Of a stretch of DNA of 64,000 nucleotides, positions 31,982-45,224 are shown piece by piece. Location: NCBI GenBank assembly GCA_030407085.1, contig CM059585.1:66824501-66888500 (forward strand), written 5' to 3'. A model generated the notes under the pieces. That model was not told the origin of the DNA and ran no database searches. It saw only the letters and a program-made list of their open reading frames with translations. Numbering within the stretch: position 1 is the first letter of the stretch; the number at the start of each line of letters is the position of its first letter. The DNA is from Trichopria drosophilae (Eukaryota; Arthropoda; Insecta; Hymenoptera; Diapriidae). Both the position numbers and the translations under genes were made by a program.

Positions 31982-32324
31982 TTTTCCAACAAATTACGGC
32001 ACAGATATACGTGTGATCGACTCCATACTCAGCGAAGAAATGTTCCTTCTTTCTTTACGATAAACGACATAAACCGGTCGAAAAAATTTTGAGAACAGAG
32101 GCGGGTTTAGATGTGTCTAAAAGTGAAACTACTTCGGTTCCAACGCCGTAAACAATATACCGATAACGCGTCCAGCTGCATTCCGCGCGGGATCCCGAGT
32201 CGGCTCCTTCAAATACTCATATATCCGTTATGTCATTGCGAACATTTTTGAAATTTTAAAACAATACTCATGACATGTTGTACTTTCAAATAAAAAAAAT
32301 TGATTTTTGGGTTAGAGTAACCCC

Positions 32325-32500
32325 TTAAGAATCTCCTTGACCAATTTCAAGAACGATGCCCGTGAAGTATTTTTAGTTAATTTGAATTAAATTAATTTAA
32401 ATCCCTTCGAATTAGGTTCAAAGGCGATATCTGTCTTAATAATTATATTAATTAATTTTGCCTCGTTGGAAACTTTACCCAACGGTAGCACAAATGACGC
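32325..32500. repeat. Degenerate tandem repeat, continued
   Basis: TTGACCAATTTCAAGAACGATGCCCGTGAAG and AGGTTCAAAGGCGATATC-type phrases continue the series interrupted at 26356. Confidence 0.5.
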
Positions 32501-33000
32501 GAACAAAGAAATTATTATTTTGATTTTACCCACGTGGTGCAAGTCCGAAAGAAGTTATCGAAGCGTGTTGACAAAGTAAAAAAACGATAACTGCATTTGG
32601 TCCACAAGTTAACCGAGAACGAGACCTGAAACATGAAAATTCACGAAATCGATGCTTAACCGAAAGCGAAACTGAAAACGAAAACCGAAAGATTACTTAA
32701 TCGCAAAACCGAAAATTCAAGAAATATAAATCGTTATCCGCGGCCCTTCATCAAGAACGCACGCGAGAAACTTTTTCAAGAATCCCAGAAGGCAAGAATA
32801 ATGTGAAACCATTCGATTAGGAAATTAAAACCTTCCGGAATTCGTCGTACTTTGATAAACAACGGCCGTGATGCCGACCTTCCAAGTCCAGGAACTATCT
32901 TCTGCTGCTACTGTCAGAACGAGAATGAACGGCGTTCGTCGCCGCCCTATCAGCGCGCGATGCTATGGGATTTCTATGAGAAAATCTAATATTTCAGTTT
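32501..33000. other. Non-coding, moderately GC-balanced stretch
   Basis: CGAAAGCGAAACTGAAAACGAAAACC-like purine-rich phrases near 32665, otherwise nothing recognisable. It could belong to the LTR-like block of 24892 if the Mutator-like insertion split it. Confidence 0.25.
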
Positions 33001-36000
33001 TGATTTTTTTTAGGCATTAAGGACGTATTGGAAAAATTCTTTCTCATTGGGGATGCAAAGTTAAGGAATTTTCGAGTAAACATGATATTTTTTGAGTTCT
33101 GAAAATGATTTTTCAGTGCATACACGATGCATGAACATGATTTCTCCCTAAGCTCCATAAACGTGTCAGTCTTTTGGTGGCGTATAACTGTTTTAAAAAT
33201 TGATGGATTTATATGAAAATTGGTATCTCGGGGTTCTGCAGGTCGCTGATCATTGATCTAGAGTCAGATTTTTAAAATTCAAAATGGCGGATCCAATGTG
33301 GCGATTAAATTTTGAAAAATTGGTGATTTTTTATAATCAGCGATCCCGAAAACCCAAGTGCACCCAATCTCACAAATTTTGGTAGCTTAAAAAATTCTTA
33401 ACATTTTTGACTCATATTTAAGATTTTTCTCCTCACAGTGAAGGAGTTAAACATAAAAATCTTCAAAGAATAAATTCGCCATCCATCTCGCATAGTGCAT
33501 TGCGCCAGGAGCACAAAACGACACGCCTCTTGATGGAATTTTCCATGGGAAAATGATTACTAATTCGAGAAATTCCCGATAGTCTTCCTGCGGTCGATTT
33601 TCCTTAAATAAATAAATTATAACATACAATACCTAAGCTTTTACAATTTACAAGCGTTACGAAGAAATTACGTGAAAAATTTATGTTTTTTTCCCGATTT
33701 TTATCAAAATAGTCTTTTCAGTACAAACGTAATAAATTGACTGGAAATTTTTTTTATGAGCTCAGCCGGTGTTTGTTACAGTTGTAAACGATTAAAGTAC
33801 TGCATTTTTCTAATAACATTGGAACATTTTTTTTCTTCAAATATATTTGAAAATAAGTAGTAGACAGTTTTCCCATAAAAATTCAGTATAAAATATCAAG
33901 TCCATTGAGCGCCATGTAAATTATAACCAATCGGGCCATAATTTTTACCAGTTCATTTTTCAGTAAAATGAAGAGAATACAGGATGGAAAAAAAAACAAA
34001 ATTTCGAAAAATCATAAAATATGGATAAGCGAAAAGTATAATAGTTGATTATTCATTTTTCTTGGGTTTTTAAATCCACAGGAAAAATTCTGATTTTGAA
34101 ACCCAATATTGGGTAAATTTTAAGAGTAACTGAAACCTATTATTGATTATCTATTAGGTAAATTTTAAATGTAACCGAATTTTTAAGTTTAAGGAAATCT
34201 ATCACAACTTATAAATTTGAAATTAAATGTAACTTATTACATAGAGTTAGAAAGGTTTTATGGAAAAAAATTATATAGTATTGTAACTTGACACGCAATT
34301 TCTGTTGCATTCCAATTATGCGCGATTCCAATTTCCATTGCTGCAGTTATTGTATAACAGCGGAAACTTGTGCTTGACCGGTGCTTCTTTCAATATTAAT
34401 TATTCCCAGAAGTTGCTCTCCGTTAATTGAGCGTTGAGGTGCAAAACCTGCCAAGTCCGTTTTATGCAGTTTTGAGAAAAACGCGGAAAACTGTTTGCCG
34501 CTAACATTGGAAAGATAGCAGATTCATAAGTGTACAGCTCAATTTTAAAGAGTAAACTTTTTTTTTTGCGAATGGTGGCTACTTTGTATATATAACCAGC
34601 GTACGCGCGCGGATAGTGGAGTTGGAGGGACGCAACATTGTACAATACTGAAACAGAAAAAGAAAAGAGGGGGGGGGGGGCACAACAAAAGTCGGAGCTT
34701 ACAGAGAAGCTCGCTGCCACGGAGCTGAAGTGCCGTCGCACGGAAGACACACGAAGGGGACATCGACCACCCCCAGGCCAATTCTAAACGGCTTTAAATC
34801 ATGTTTTTTAAATACGCACAAATTTCCCTACTTTAAATTTTGAGTGGCGAATTTTGATACAACAATTTGGTGATGAGCAATGCACTCCCAAATTATCTTC
34901 AACAACTGAAGGCAACTCTTTGACGTATACAATTTTTTATCGCATCAAATTCATGAACGACTGACCATATGAAGTTTTTAAGATAACTGATTAAGAATAT
35001 GAAGTGAAAATTTAAAAATTCAAAATGGCGAATCCAATATGACGAACGAAAATTCTTAACTTACTTAGATTCGCATGAGATTTGTTATTCAAAATTAAAC
35101 AATTCAAAATGGCGAATCCAATGTGGCGGACAAAATTTTAACAATTGGAGAGAATGTTGTAAAAATCCATACGGGGGGTTTTCGAGGTCGCTGAGTACGA
35201 ATCCGATGTCAGTTTTTCGAAATTCAAAATGGCGGATCCAATATGGCGGACAACATTTTTAAAACTTGAAAAAAGTTCATGAAAATTAAACCAGGGGCTT
35301 TTCCTGGCCACTGAGTCTGTTGTTGGTAAAAAATGTAAACCGATTCGTAACCAGCAATCCCCAAAATTCTCGTGCAACGATTTTCACCAATTTTTCTCAG
35401 TTTTTTGAATTTGGAAAAACTGATATCGTAAGGAATCAGCGACCCGGAAAACTATGTGCACCATACGCTTTGAAATAATTAGTATATCCTTTGAAATGTG
35501 GGTGTCAAGGGGTTAAACTTTGAATAATTATTCACATTTTCCATATTTCGTGTCCATATTGGATCCCGCTGTCTTGGATTCCGATATTTTGACAATGGAA
35601 ACACAATCAACCATAACGAAAACCGCCGAATATCAATAACCAAGCGAATTTGAGAAAATTTTGTAGCAGGGCGCATAATCGTTGATATGCTGCCGTCATA
35701 TTGAATCCAGTTATCAAACCAGGATCCAGGATCCATTATTTCAAATTTGGCAATGTACCATATGGTTCGTTAGAGTCCCTATCCAAACGTGGAATTTAAG
35801 CGCAAAAGGAGTATTTCAAATCGATATTTTCATAACTTATGTTGAAATAGTAATTTGTTCATCTTTTATTTTCCTGATTCTCGACGCCATATTTGGTCGG
35901 ACATATTTTATTTTAAAAACCGCCTGTTCTGAAATCTAGATAAAATTTATAAAATTTTAAGCCTAAACAAAATTTTTTTTAAGTCAAACGAATTTTGGGC

Positions 36001-38134
36001 AGCAGGGGGTGCGCACTTGGGAAAGAATGCTGCTATAAGTATATGGGTAAATCCACAGAACTTTTAACTTTACGCTTTAAGAAAAACTTTTTTTCGGTGG
36101 CACACATTTAAAATCAACCTGAGGCCACTCCAAAACATATAAAATGTAAAAAAAGGACACGTTACGACTTTTAAAGGATTGTTCCAGCGCAGTCAGGTAA
36201 AACGAGACCTAAAATTATATCTTCGAACCAAACATATTTCTGTATGCGGAAAACAGATGCAATTAGTTACTCTGGGTTTTTTAAGTTACTGGTCACGAAT
36301 CCGTCAACAGATATTTAGAATTCAAGATGGTGAATTCAATATGGAAGACCGAATTTGTAAGAAGTTCACACAAGCTCAAATTGGGTATTCGGGAGTTTTC
36401 TTTTTTTTTTGCTTTTAGGTGCATAATATACAAATTTTAGCAGCAAACATTTATTTAAGTCGATTTAAGGCATTACAATCCCGGCAATCCTGAAAAAAAT
36501 TTTAAATAGGTATAACATAAGTTGTCATTAGTACCATATTTATTCATTTTTAACCAGAAAAGATGAAGCAAGGGAGATGAAAAACAAAGTTACTCAAAGT
36601 TACATTTTCATTATTTCTGGAGTAAAGCTATCTCGCTATATAGCTAATCTCGACTGATGAGCGACCCCGAATACATAGTTTCATCTGGTTTTCCATATTG
36701 TGTCTACCATCTTCAATTTTTAATATTTGTCAACGTATTTATGATCAGTTGCCAATAAAACCCGCGCGTAACAAATTTCAGCATTTTTCCGTGTAAAGAA
36801 AGGCGTTTGTGTCAAAGAGATAATTTCATGTCTTGTTTTACCCCTGAACATCGTATTGTATTTCTGGAACAAGTTCAGAGTATTATTATGACATGTAAAA
36901 CAATAAATTACGCCAATAATCGAGGCATTTAATTGTGTATAGTTCGTGTGCCTGACAAAAGTGTCATTTTTCAACAACAGTTACGCACGAAGGCGTAATA
37001 GGCACAGAATTGAGATGAGACAAGGCGCACCTTATTCCTTGGAATACGTCACTTATTATATCATCAATTAAAAGTTCCCAAAGTATGGAGCCATAATATT
37101 GTTTGTTCCAAAAGTTATTGTTAGAAATTAACGAAAATTCCATTTTTCATAAATCTTCTGCACGCGACTTTGGACGCATGTCATTCTTATTAGGCGATAG
37201 GCACACTTATTTTTCAAGTATCCTTGGCTTTTATAAAGTGCCATTAATCAACGACATGATTTTCAAATAAAAAGAATACACGTTCCAAAAGTTACAGAAC
37301 AAAATATTAACAAAAATACAATTTGCACGCAGCAGTTTATTCAAATTTTATGAGCTTTCGTGATTCCTTTGGTTTTTTAATCAACTATAATGCAAAATAA
37401 ATAACTGTACCTTGAAAAGCATATCCTTTTTAGTAAATAGTAATGTTTTATAAATATTTCTGTACAGCTTATTTACGTGAATCTTAAAATAACATAAAAG
37501 TCAAAAGTTCTGTGGAGAACCAAACATTTCGTTTTTTTTTTCTCCGCATCGGTATGTCTATATATTTTTTTTTAAGATCTTTCCATTTATAAAACACAGA
37601 TTCAAAAATCTGAACACAATATGAAATCCGAATTATCGGAATACGTCCATTTATCTAATAATTGTTAACAATTGTAACAACTTCGCTCGCTCTTTTTTGT
37701 AAAGTTAATTTTAATGTACGATGAGTAACGTCGATGAAATACGACGATCTAAGTATTGGGAAACTGCATTCAACAATCTCCGCAGTTTCATGTCCAACGA
37801 AATGATTATGCGTGGAACGTCTAGTTTCCATGATATAACTTATAATTACTTAATATAAAAATAACGTAATTTGCGAAAATTGAATACGTGATTTATTCTT
37901 AAGGACCTCACATTAACAATGATGAATACATACCTTTCAGGTTCTTTATAAAATGTTTCGTTTGTTTACATTTACAAAAGAACGTATTTTCGACATTTAC
38001 TTTGTCAAGCTTTGCAAGTTCAGTAGGTCTTGTATAATCTTTGTGTCAATATTGTTATTGAATTGAAAATATACTACACGATTCATAAATACAAAATACT
38101 GGAGGAAGTACATGAGAAGTAAATATTTAAAAAT
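33001..38134. other. AT-rich non-coding region with dispersed ATGGCGGATCC-type repeats
   Basis: No convincing gene in 5 kb. Copies of TTCAAAATGGCGGATCCAAT or close variants lie at about 33277, 35018, 35096 and 35220, usually with a nearby GGTCGCTGATTACGAATC-like phrase. There is a G11 run at 34670-34680. Open frames here are short and without domains. Confidence 0.6.
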
Positions 38135-38571
38135 TGTTGGTATTCGCACGTGTTTGGCGATCCTATATCGCGCACGCGTGCGCGTCGCAGTTTTCGGCGT
38201 ACATTTTCCGATTTTCCACGATTCCGGGTCAGTTTAGCGAAAGCTTTCGACCAATGAGCATCGAACGCGTCGATCAATTTTCGAAAGTACGAAAAGCGTC
38301 CTCGCGCCACGTGGCAAATACATCGGCGATACCGCACAGTCTTAAATTCAGAAAGATTTTCTTTAAATTAGTTGCCGTTAAAATTGTACGTTTGTCGTAA
38401 GTAACCGGACTCAGTTATTTCCGTTCCATTCGCGTCAGAACCTGTACGGTCGCAATAATAGTGTGAAATACGTTGAATAAACAAGTGCAAATCATAAGAA
38501 CACTGGATTTATTAATACCTGGCCATTTTCTACGTAGTTGCCACGGCTTTGCTTCAACGCGTCGTGCAACA
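38135..38571 (+). mobile_element. 5' LTR of Pao/BEL element 1, 437 bp
   Basis: The ends are TGTTG...CAACA. A GTTGAATAAACAAG poly-A-like signal lies near 38474. A primer-site-like sequence follows at 38577, and a Pao/BEL gag at 39096. I cannot find the matching 3' LTR after 42700, so the far boundary is missing or worn. Confidence 0.6.
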
Positions 38572-38576
38572 AATTT

Positions 38577-38594
38577 TGGCGATCCTGCCAGGAT
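38577..38594 (+). other. Primer binding site candidate of Pao/BEL element 1
   Basis: TGGCGATCCTGCCAGGAT lies five bases after the LTR end. TGGCGA...AGGAT is the common form of Pao/BEL primer sites in insects. I do not assign the tRNA. Confidence 0.5.
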
Positions 38595-39095
38595 CCTGTA
38601 GATTTTGTGTGCTGAAAGGCAAAGTGTACAACATTAAAGTGCTCCGGTTCTGTGGCGCGTCCCTGTGTGCGACCGTGAGTGTTTCTGTGAGAAAAATAGG
38701 TAAACATTCATCGTTCAAAACGAACAATAATTTTGTCGTTTTCGGCATTTTACAATTTCGGTATCGCCATCTTTTCGGAGCGCTTCTTTGTACCCCCACT
38801 CGTGCTGCAAAATTCGGAGTTTGGATCATCGGCGCTGTGCCTCTATACACCGCCCTGCGGCACTCATACTACGACACTCGTATTTTTCGAATCCACGAGT
38901 CTCCACACTTCTCGAATGCTTTACTATCGCTCATTCAGGCCCGTCGCGTGCCTAGCATCGATCGTCGAATTTCGATTAACGCACTTGACGAGCTTTGCAG
39001 CGAAATCTTAGTTGCAGATAATTTCAGCGCGACACGTTGTCGTGTCAATTACGATTTTCCTGAGCGTATCCTCATTGATATAGTAATCAATTACA

Positions 39096-40330
39096 ATGTC
39101 GTTTGTATCCGTTGAGGGGACATTTGAGGAGTTAGTCGCTTCTCAGGAAGCCAACTTCAGCAACTTCACACGAGCTCGTGCGAACTTTGACGAAAGTGGA
39201 TAGCCTACCGTCGCTAAATTTCATGTGCGTCGAAAGTATGTGGAATCAACATGGGACCGTTGTCGACTTAGCGACGCTAAGATCTCTCATTTCGCTACGG
39301 CAGTGGAGCGTAGACATCCATATTTCTCGGATCTACTTTACAAAAAGGCTGAAACATTGTATCTGGACTTGGCTGCAGACTTCGAAGAGGCTTTGATAGC
39401 TGCAACACCATCAATGTCAACTGCATTCTCAACGACTCCGGTTCAACCTGTTCCAGTTCCTGTCATCGGACGTGCGTCTGCGCATCTGCCGCGTATCGAG
39501 CTACCTAAATTTACTGGTAACTATAACAATTGGGAATTGTTTAGTGATTTATTTACCTCGATTATAACCATGATACCAGCATAGATAATGTGAGAAAATC
39601 GCATTACTTAAAGACTTGTCTCGAGGGGGAACCGCGACATATGATTGATCATTTAACGTCGACCAATGAGAATTTTGTTGTTGCATGGGATACGCTTGTG
39701 TCTTATTTTTCAAACAAACGATGTATTATCGATTCGCATTTGCATGATCTTTTCGAGTTACCGAATTTACGATCAGAACCCGTTGATGCGTTACGCCAAC
39801 TCTACCACTCGGGAATTTCAATCGTAAACGCGTTAGCTTCACTCGGTCAACCGGTCGAAACGTAGGACGCGATATTAGTGCATTTGTTTGTCATGAAACT
39901 CGATCCGGATTCTCGTAAGGCGTGGGCCACTTCAGAAGGCTCCAAAACCGCGTATCCGACCTTTGAAGAATTGAAAGTATTTTTAAGGATAGAATTCAGG
40001 GTTTAAAAGCAGCTGCGTCTACTAACTAATGTTAAGTCGAACGCGAAATCAATTATAAAAAATAAAACAAGGGTAACATCTCATGCAATCGATACCGTGA
40101 AAAAACGATGTCCCAGTTGTTCTGGCGAACATTATTTATATAGCTGTAAGCGTTTTCGTAACTTAAGTGTTTCTAAACGTTTTGAACTAGTTAAGAAGCT
40201 TCAATTATGTTTTAATTGTTTCGGGTCACACTCGTATCTAATTATTCAAATAAACATTCATGCTTTTCATGCAATCATGTTATTGTCTGATGTCGATACA
40301 TTCAATCATGGACTAGCCTGGGAAAGGCCG
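39096..40330 (+). pseudogene. Pao/BEL element 1 gag
   Basis: The gene starts MSFVSVEGTFEELVASQ at 39096, followed by an in-frame stop near 39199, RRKYVESTWDRC, and LPRIELPKFTGNYNNWELF (~39490), the signature of Pao/BEL gag. After a break near 39585: KSHYLKTCLEGEPRHMI and VAWDTLVSYFSNKR. Stops near 39863 and 40003 precede the knuckle region CPSCSGEHYLYSCKRF and LCFNCFGSH (~40110-40230). Gag packages the RNA. At about 40300-40385 the sequence jumps to late pol, so the last knuckle, protease and RT are lost. Confidence 0.75.
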
Positions 40331-40384
40331 CTTCTAAACACTGATGGCATCAAAGTACACTCGGGAAAATTTGGAATCCCACGC

Positions 40385-42700
40385 GTGATGTCTATGAGTT
40401 CACCGTTACGTTAGAACCAACACAGATGCTTACCAAGCGGACGTTGTTGTCGCTTATCTCAAAACTCTATGAATCCCTTGGTTGGGTCTCGCCCGTGATT
40501 AACATAGCTAAGATCCGGATACAACAGCTTTGGCTGTTAAAATTAGATTGGGATAGCCCACTTCCTGACTTTATTTGCACTCGGTAGTTAGAATTCTACG
40601 CATCGTTGTCCCTACTGGGCAAATTTTTGATTCCGCGTTGGACGGAATATACGAACGAATCGAGCAAGTGTGAACTGCATGGATTTGCAGACGCATCCAG
40701 CGCCGCCATTGCCATCGTCTACATTCGGGTTCGACAACCGTCAGCGCCGCCTAAAATTACGATCTTACTAAGCCGCACTAAGGTAGCTCCAATAAAACAA
40801 CTCAGTATTCCCCGCCTGGAGTTAAATGCCGCTGTTTTGCTCACTCGTATGCTTGACTCTATTCAGCAGGTCAAGTCTTATTCTGACCTGACGACCGTTT
40901 GCTGGTCCGATTCAACGTCGTGTTGCATTGGATCTGCCAGCCACCAATCCGTTGGAAAACGTTTGTAGCAAATCGAGTCTCCGAGCTGCAAACTGGGCTA
41001 CCGTCAGCTAGTTGGCGACATGTTCCAAGCGCTGACAATCCAGCCGATATGGCTTCACGAGGTGTCCCAGCCAGCGAACTCGTGAATAACCAATTATGGC
41101 TCCGTGGGAAATCCTGGTTAGCATAAGACCAGTCATATTGGCCTTCCAGTACCCCTGCCTTAAACGGTGACGCCCAGCTTGAAGAGCGTCCGCAGGTAAC
41201 AGAGAACCTAAGTCATCAAAATGACTCTCTCTCTATGCTCACTGACCGCATCTCTACTTGGACGCAACTCATTCGCATTGTAGCGTACTTGTTAAAATGG
41301 CGGTATTTCGACTCTGAACCCACAATCGAGGAGGCTTGAGCGCCTGCGATCTTCAGCGTGCAAGGACTGTAGTTTTCCGCTGGCTACAAACGTCCTTATC
41401 TTTCGATGAGGTGACTAAGTTGCGCTCTGGACGTCGTATTGAGAGCAAGAGCCGTATGGCGACTCTCACACTTTTTTAGATGAAGATGGTCTCATTCGCG
41501 TGTGGGGTCGTCTAAAACATTCGACTCTGTCACCAGGTATGAAGCACCCGATCGTCTTTGGAGCACACCCAGCTGTAAAGCTTTATATTGCTCATATTCA
41601 TCGACGATATATTCACGGCGGAGTACGTCTCACTCTCCGCACCATGCACCAAACATTTTGGATTCTTCAGGCGACAAAGCTGATTCGAGCGGTGATTTTT
41701 CGATGTGTGATTTGCGCACGAATCAAGGCTAATCTTGGATCTCAGCTTCTAGGTGATTTACCCTCGGCTCGAGTTACCCAACCTGAAAGACCCTTCATGC
41801 ACTGCGGTACTGATTATACGGGTCCAGTGCAAGTCCGCATTGCATCCGGTCGCAATCGGAAGACGCATTCGTGTTGAATTGCAGTTTTCGTCTGTTTCGC
41901 GGCAAAGGCCATTCACGTGGAATTAGTATCTGATTATTCTGCTCCGACATTTATTGCTGCACTCAAACGGTTCAACGCTCACCGCGGAATTCCAAAACGT
42001 ATGTACAGCGATCAAGGGACAACATTCATTGGCGCGAACAATGAATTGATTAAAGTCTTCCACGCCGCGGTTAACGATAGTTCCTGTCAAGACCTGCTGT
42101 CCGCTAACGGAATTACACGGCAGTTCATTCCCCTAGCTGCACCTCATTTTGGAGGATTATGGGAGGCTGGTGTCAAAAGCGCTAAGCATCAACTCCGACG
42201 CATTTTGAAGCATCATTCTCCCACCTTTGAAGAGCTAACTACGCTCCTGTGTGAAATCGAAGCTGCTTTGAACTCGCGTCCGTTAGGTTCACTAAGAAAC
42301 GATATTGATGATCTCACCTCATTAACGCCAAGACATTTCTTGATCGGCGGTCCTTTAAACGTGATCCCTGAACCGTCGTTGTTAGTACATCCCATCAATC
42401 GGTTGTCAAGATGGCAGCTGTGCCGGCAGCTATACGAACGCTTTTGGCGTTTATGGTCATTGGATTACTTGGCCTTGTTCTAGCATCGTTCTAAATGGCG
42501 ATTTGTTGACAATACCGCGTTAGAAGGCAAATTAGTTTTAGTGAAACATCCTAACTTGGCACCTACTCTTTGGCCACTTGCGAGAGTAATTAAATGTCAT
42601 CCGAGTAGCGACGGTCTTACTCGCGTTGTGACGGTGCGAACCACTGCATCGGAACTTACACGCCCGATCACAAATAAAAATACTAACCTAATTTTTTAAC
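40385..42700 (+). pseudogene. Pao/BEL element 1 pol: connection, RNase H, integrase
   Basis: KRTLLSLISKLYESLGWVSP (~40437), LWLLKLDWDSPLPD, CELHGFADASSAA (RNase H Asp, ~40690), KVAPIKQLSIPRLELNAAVL, WRHVPSADNPADMASRG (~41010). Then integrase: HRRYIHGGVRLTLRTMHQTFW with CVICARIK (HHCC zinc), HCGTDYTGPV (first Asp, ~41810), YSDQGTTFIGA (second Asp, ~42005), LWEAGVKSAKHQLRR (Glu, ~42165), ending near 42695. Stops or shifts lie near 40585, 40965, 41125, 41335-41480, 41875 and 42481. The RT YxDD is absent. Integrase inserts the DNA copy. Confidence 0.8.
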
Positions 42701-43344
42701 GGGGAAAATATTAAACGTGCCGAAAGAACCCCGACAAGTTACTGATTTCAAGTTAAACACGTGGGTGACCGGTTCGCAGTTGATTTGCGCGAACGGAATG
42801 TAAAGAAGCACAAACTAGGGATTAATAAAAATTGCAGTATATTTTCCCTGCTTTGCCTTTATTAGTATTCACCGATTCATTCAAAACGTGGTACAATAAA
42901 CGGATTCGTGAAAGAATCCGAAACGAAAGTTCGTTCGTCGCATAAGTGAACAAGACTGACGATTTCCGGCGTAAAAACGACAGCGTTCTCTTATCACGTG
43001 ACAATTCGCTGCGTAATCATATTTCGAAATAGATGGCGATCTAATCTCGAAAATGACAAAATTGGCGCCAATTTCATATCTTTCGAATAAACACACCGCT
43101 TGCCTCGCTCTTGTAGCGAAATATCGAATATGAATAAACTTAACCAAAAAAAAAATGAATTGTACAGATTCAGTTGACCAGGAACAAAAGTTTCGCAGAA
43201 GTATGCGGAGCGAATCTACTCGAAAAAGTATAACCGCTCGCCATGAGAAAACTGGAGGGCCAAAGGACTGTTCGCCATGTGAAAAGAAAAAAAAAATAAA
43301 AATAAAAATGTAACGCTAGGAGGGAAACGACCGCTGACCGTGGA
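42701..43344. other. Gap between two convergent Pao/BEL elements
   Basis: A possible polypurine run (ACGGGGAAAATA) lies at 42699-42710. Beyond it I see no LTR match, only an A-rich run at 43144-43155 and an A/AAAAT run near 43286-43308. The 3' LTRs of both elements would be expected here; neither is recognisable. Confidence 0.4.
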
Positions 43345-44400
43345 TGTTTAGGCGGTAGGATAAACCGGTAATAAACATAGCTTGTGAATTGGACGCCGTA
43401 TTATTTTCTTAGCGGTTCTAATTTTACAAACGCGTACAATATTATCCTTGCCTACCAAACAACGCAGGACTTTACCAAGCACCCATTGCGAGGGTGGTAT
43501 ATTTTCTTCGTTTACAATTGCATTGTCATTAACGCACAAGTTTGGTTTTTCATCATGCCACTTAGTTCGCCTTTGAAGAGCATTTAAATAATCATATCGC
43601 CACACGCGCCAAAGTCTCGCATTAATTGCACATTCTGGTATCGCATTAAGGTGTTCTCCGATCTAGACAACATAGAGGGTTCGAGTAAAGCTAATAGAGG
43701 AATACCGATTAAAAAATGACTCAGTGTTAAATAAAACAGTTCGTCAGTGTCGTTCGATAATCCCGCAATAGGGTGGGAATTAAGGCAAGCCTCAATTTGG
43801 CAGAGCAGTGTTCCAAGCTCGGCCACCGTTAATGTAGCAGTCCCAATAATACGACGCAAGTGATCGATTTTACCCCCGCCTCCCACATTCTTCCGAAATG
43901 AGATGAGAACGGCGGGATGAACTGCCAATCAATCTCTTGCATTGTCATATGAGCTATTATAGTCGGATCACGTAGTGCTGCTCGGAAATTCTGTTTCAAT
44001 TCCATACTTCCACCCTGAAAATTGGTCCCGTTGTCAGTATAAACGGCAACAGGAACACCTTGTCGAGATGTAAATCGTCGAAAGGCCGCGAGAAAAGCCG
44101 ATGCTGAAAGATCACTCGCTAATTCTATGTGAATGGCGCGTATCGCCATGCATATGAAAATAGCAATATACACTTTACGCGTTTGTTGTCCGCGTTCAGA
44201 AAATGCGCGGACGGCAATAGGCCCAGCATAATCAATGCCACATTTCAAAAAGGCCCTTTCTCCGGTAACACAACGTTCTGGCAAAGGAGCCATTTTCTGC
44301 TCACAAAGAGCGGCTCGATAGCGGGTAAAAGTTACACAACGACTGAGTGTACTTTTAATAATATCCTTGGCGCGTATAAGCCAAAAATCTTATCTACGAA
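43345..44400 (-). pseudogene. Pao/BEL element 2 integrase
   Basis: On the minus strand: KCGIDYAGPIAVRAF (first Asp, ~44235), VYTDNGTNFQGG (second Asp, ~44030), FGRMWEAGVKS (Glu, ~43895), then a frameshift near 43880, LGTLLCQIEACLNSHPIAGLS, LTLSHFLIGIPLLALLEPS, another shift near 43605, and SQWVLGKVLRCLVGKDNIVR with RPIHKLCLLPV at the end (~43375). These are Pao/BEL integrase landmarks in order. Confidence 0.8.
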
Positions 44401-45200
44401 GTAGTCGTCCAGTGAGACTTGTGCCTCCGTGAAGCGTACGAAGATGAGCGTGGCGTATGATCAGTCGCGTTAAATGGCAGTCTGCAATAATCGCTGGAAA
44501 TTTACGCGTAAATGTGAGAGGTACATTAAGGAGTCGACCACGCATGCGTATAGTGCTGTATTCATCAAGATAAGCATCCAGATTTTTTAATGGGCTTGAG
44601 CGAGGCAGACGCTCTCTTTTAGACAAAAGGTCGTACTAAATCGAGAACAAATGTTTTTGAATATAGTTTATCCAAAAAAGCTTCGCGTCCTTGACGAAAT
44701 GTCACTTTAAATTCTGGAGTTTTCCTCTTTTTATAACTTCGCAAAACACGCAAAAGTATTATGGTTACTCGAATAAGTTTACCCCAATCAGAGAAACGTT
44801 TAGGCAGCTGCCAACCTTTTACCTTTGACGTTAGGACGGCAAAATTATGGCATTCTAAATCTACATTAGAGTCGAGCGTCGGAACCTGTAATTGCGGCCA
44901 GCAAGTAGGGTCGTGAGAAAGCAAATCAGGACCATTCCACCACAAAGTATTGTTGACGATCTGAGATGATCGAATACCTCTAGAGGCTGGATCAGCCGGG
45001 TTATCCTTCGTGGGGACATGTCGCCATTTGATTGGTAGACCACAAGTATGGATCTTAGCCACCCTATTGGCCACGAAGCTCTTCCAGGACGATGGAGAAC
45101 TCTTCAAAAAATGTAGCACAACTGTTGAATCGGTCCAACAATAAACGGATACATTACTAAACTGGAGACTGGAAATTTCCTATACGAGCAGTCGAGACAA
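44390..45200 (-). pseudogene. Pao/BEL element 2 RNase H-side and HHCC region
   Basis: SWKSFVANRVAKIHTCGL, WRHVPTKDNPADPASRGIRS (~45015) and FSDWGKLIRVTIILLRVL (~44790) are followed by a stop near 44619, then IRMRGRLLNVPLTF and IIRHAHLRTLHGGTSLTGRLLR (HHCC zinc start, ~44430). The HHCC region continues past the in-frame stop near 44390. The typical Pao/BEL order is kept. Confidence 0.75.
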
Positions 45201-45224
45201 AAGTTCTGCAGCAAAAAGTTCTAA

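Larger units (their letters stand above)
26367..32324 (-). mobile_element. Mutator-like (MULE-type) DNA element with nested insertions
   Basis: The right end reads, inward, GGGGTTACTCTAACCC; the left has TGGGTTACTGTACC at about 26370. The flanks TTAAAACTTT (26357) and TTAAGAATCT (32325) may be a worn ~10-bp target duplication. The same degenerate tandem repeat lies on both sides. The transposase is in two parts, 31981-30885 and 28010-27472 on the minus strand. The left boundary is less sure than the right. Confidence 0.5.

Noticed and set aside
34400..34781. Minus-strand ORFs of 78 and 116 residues
   Set aside because: No domain, overlapping frames, and part of the Phe-rich run is the G11 homopolymer read in reverse.
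38549..39115. 188-residue plus-strand ORF before Pao/BEL gag
   Set aside because: It spans the LTR end and primer site and has no gag motif; the gag start at 39096 is in better agreement with the family.
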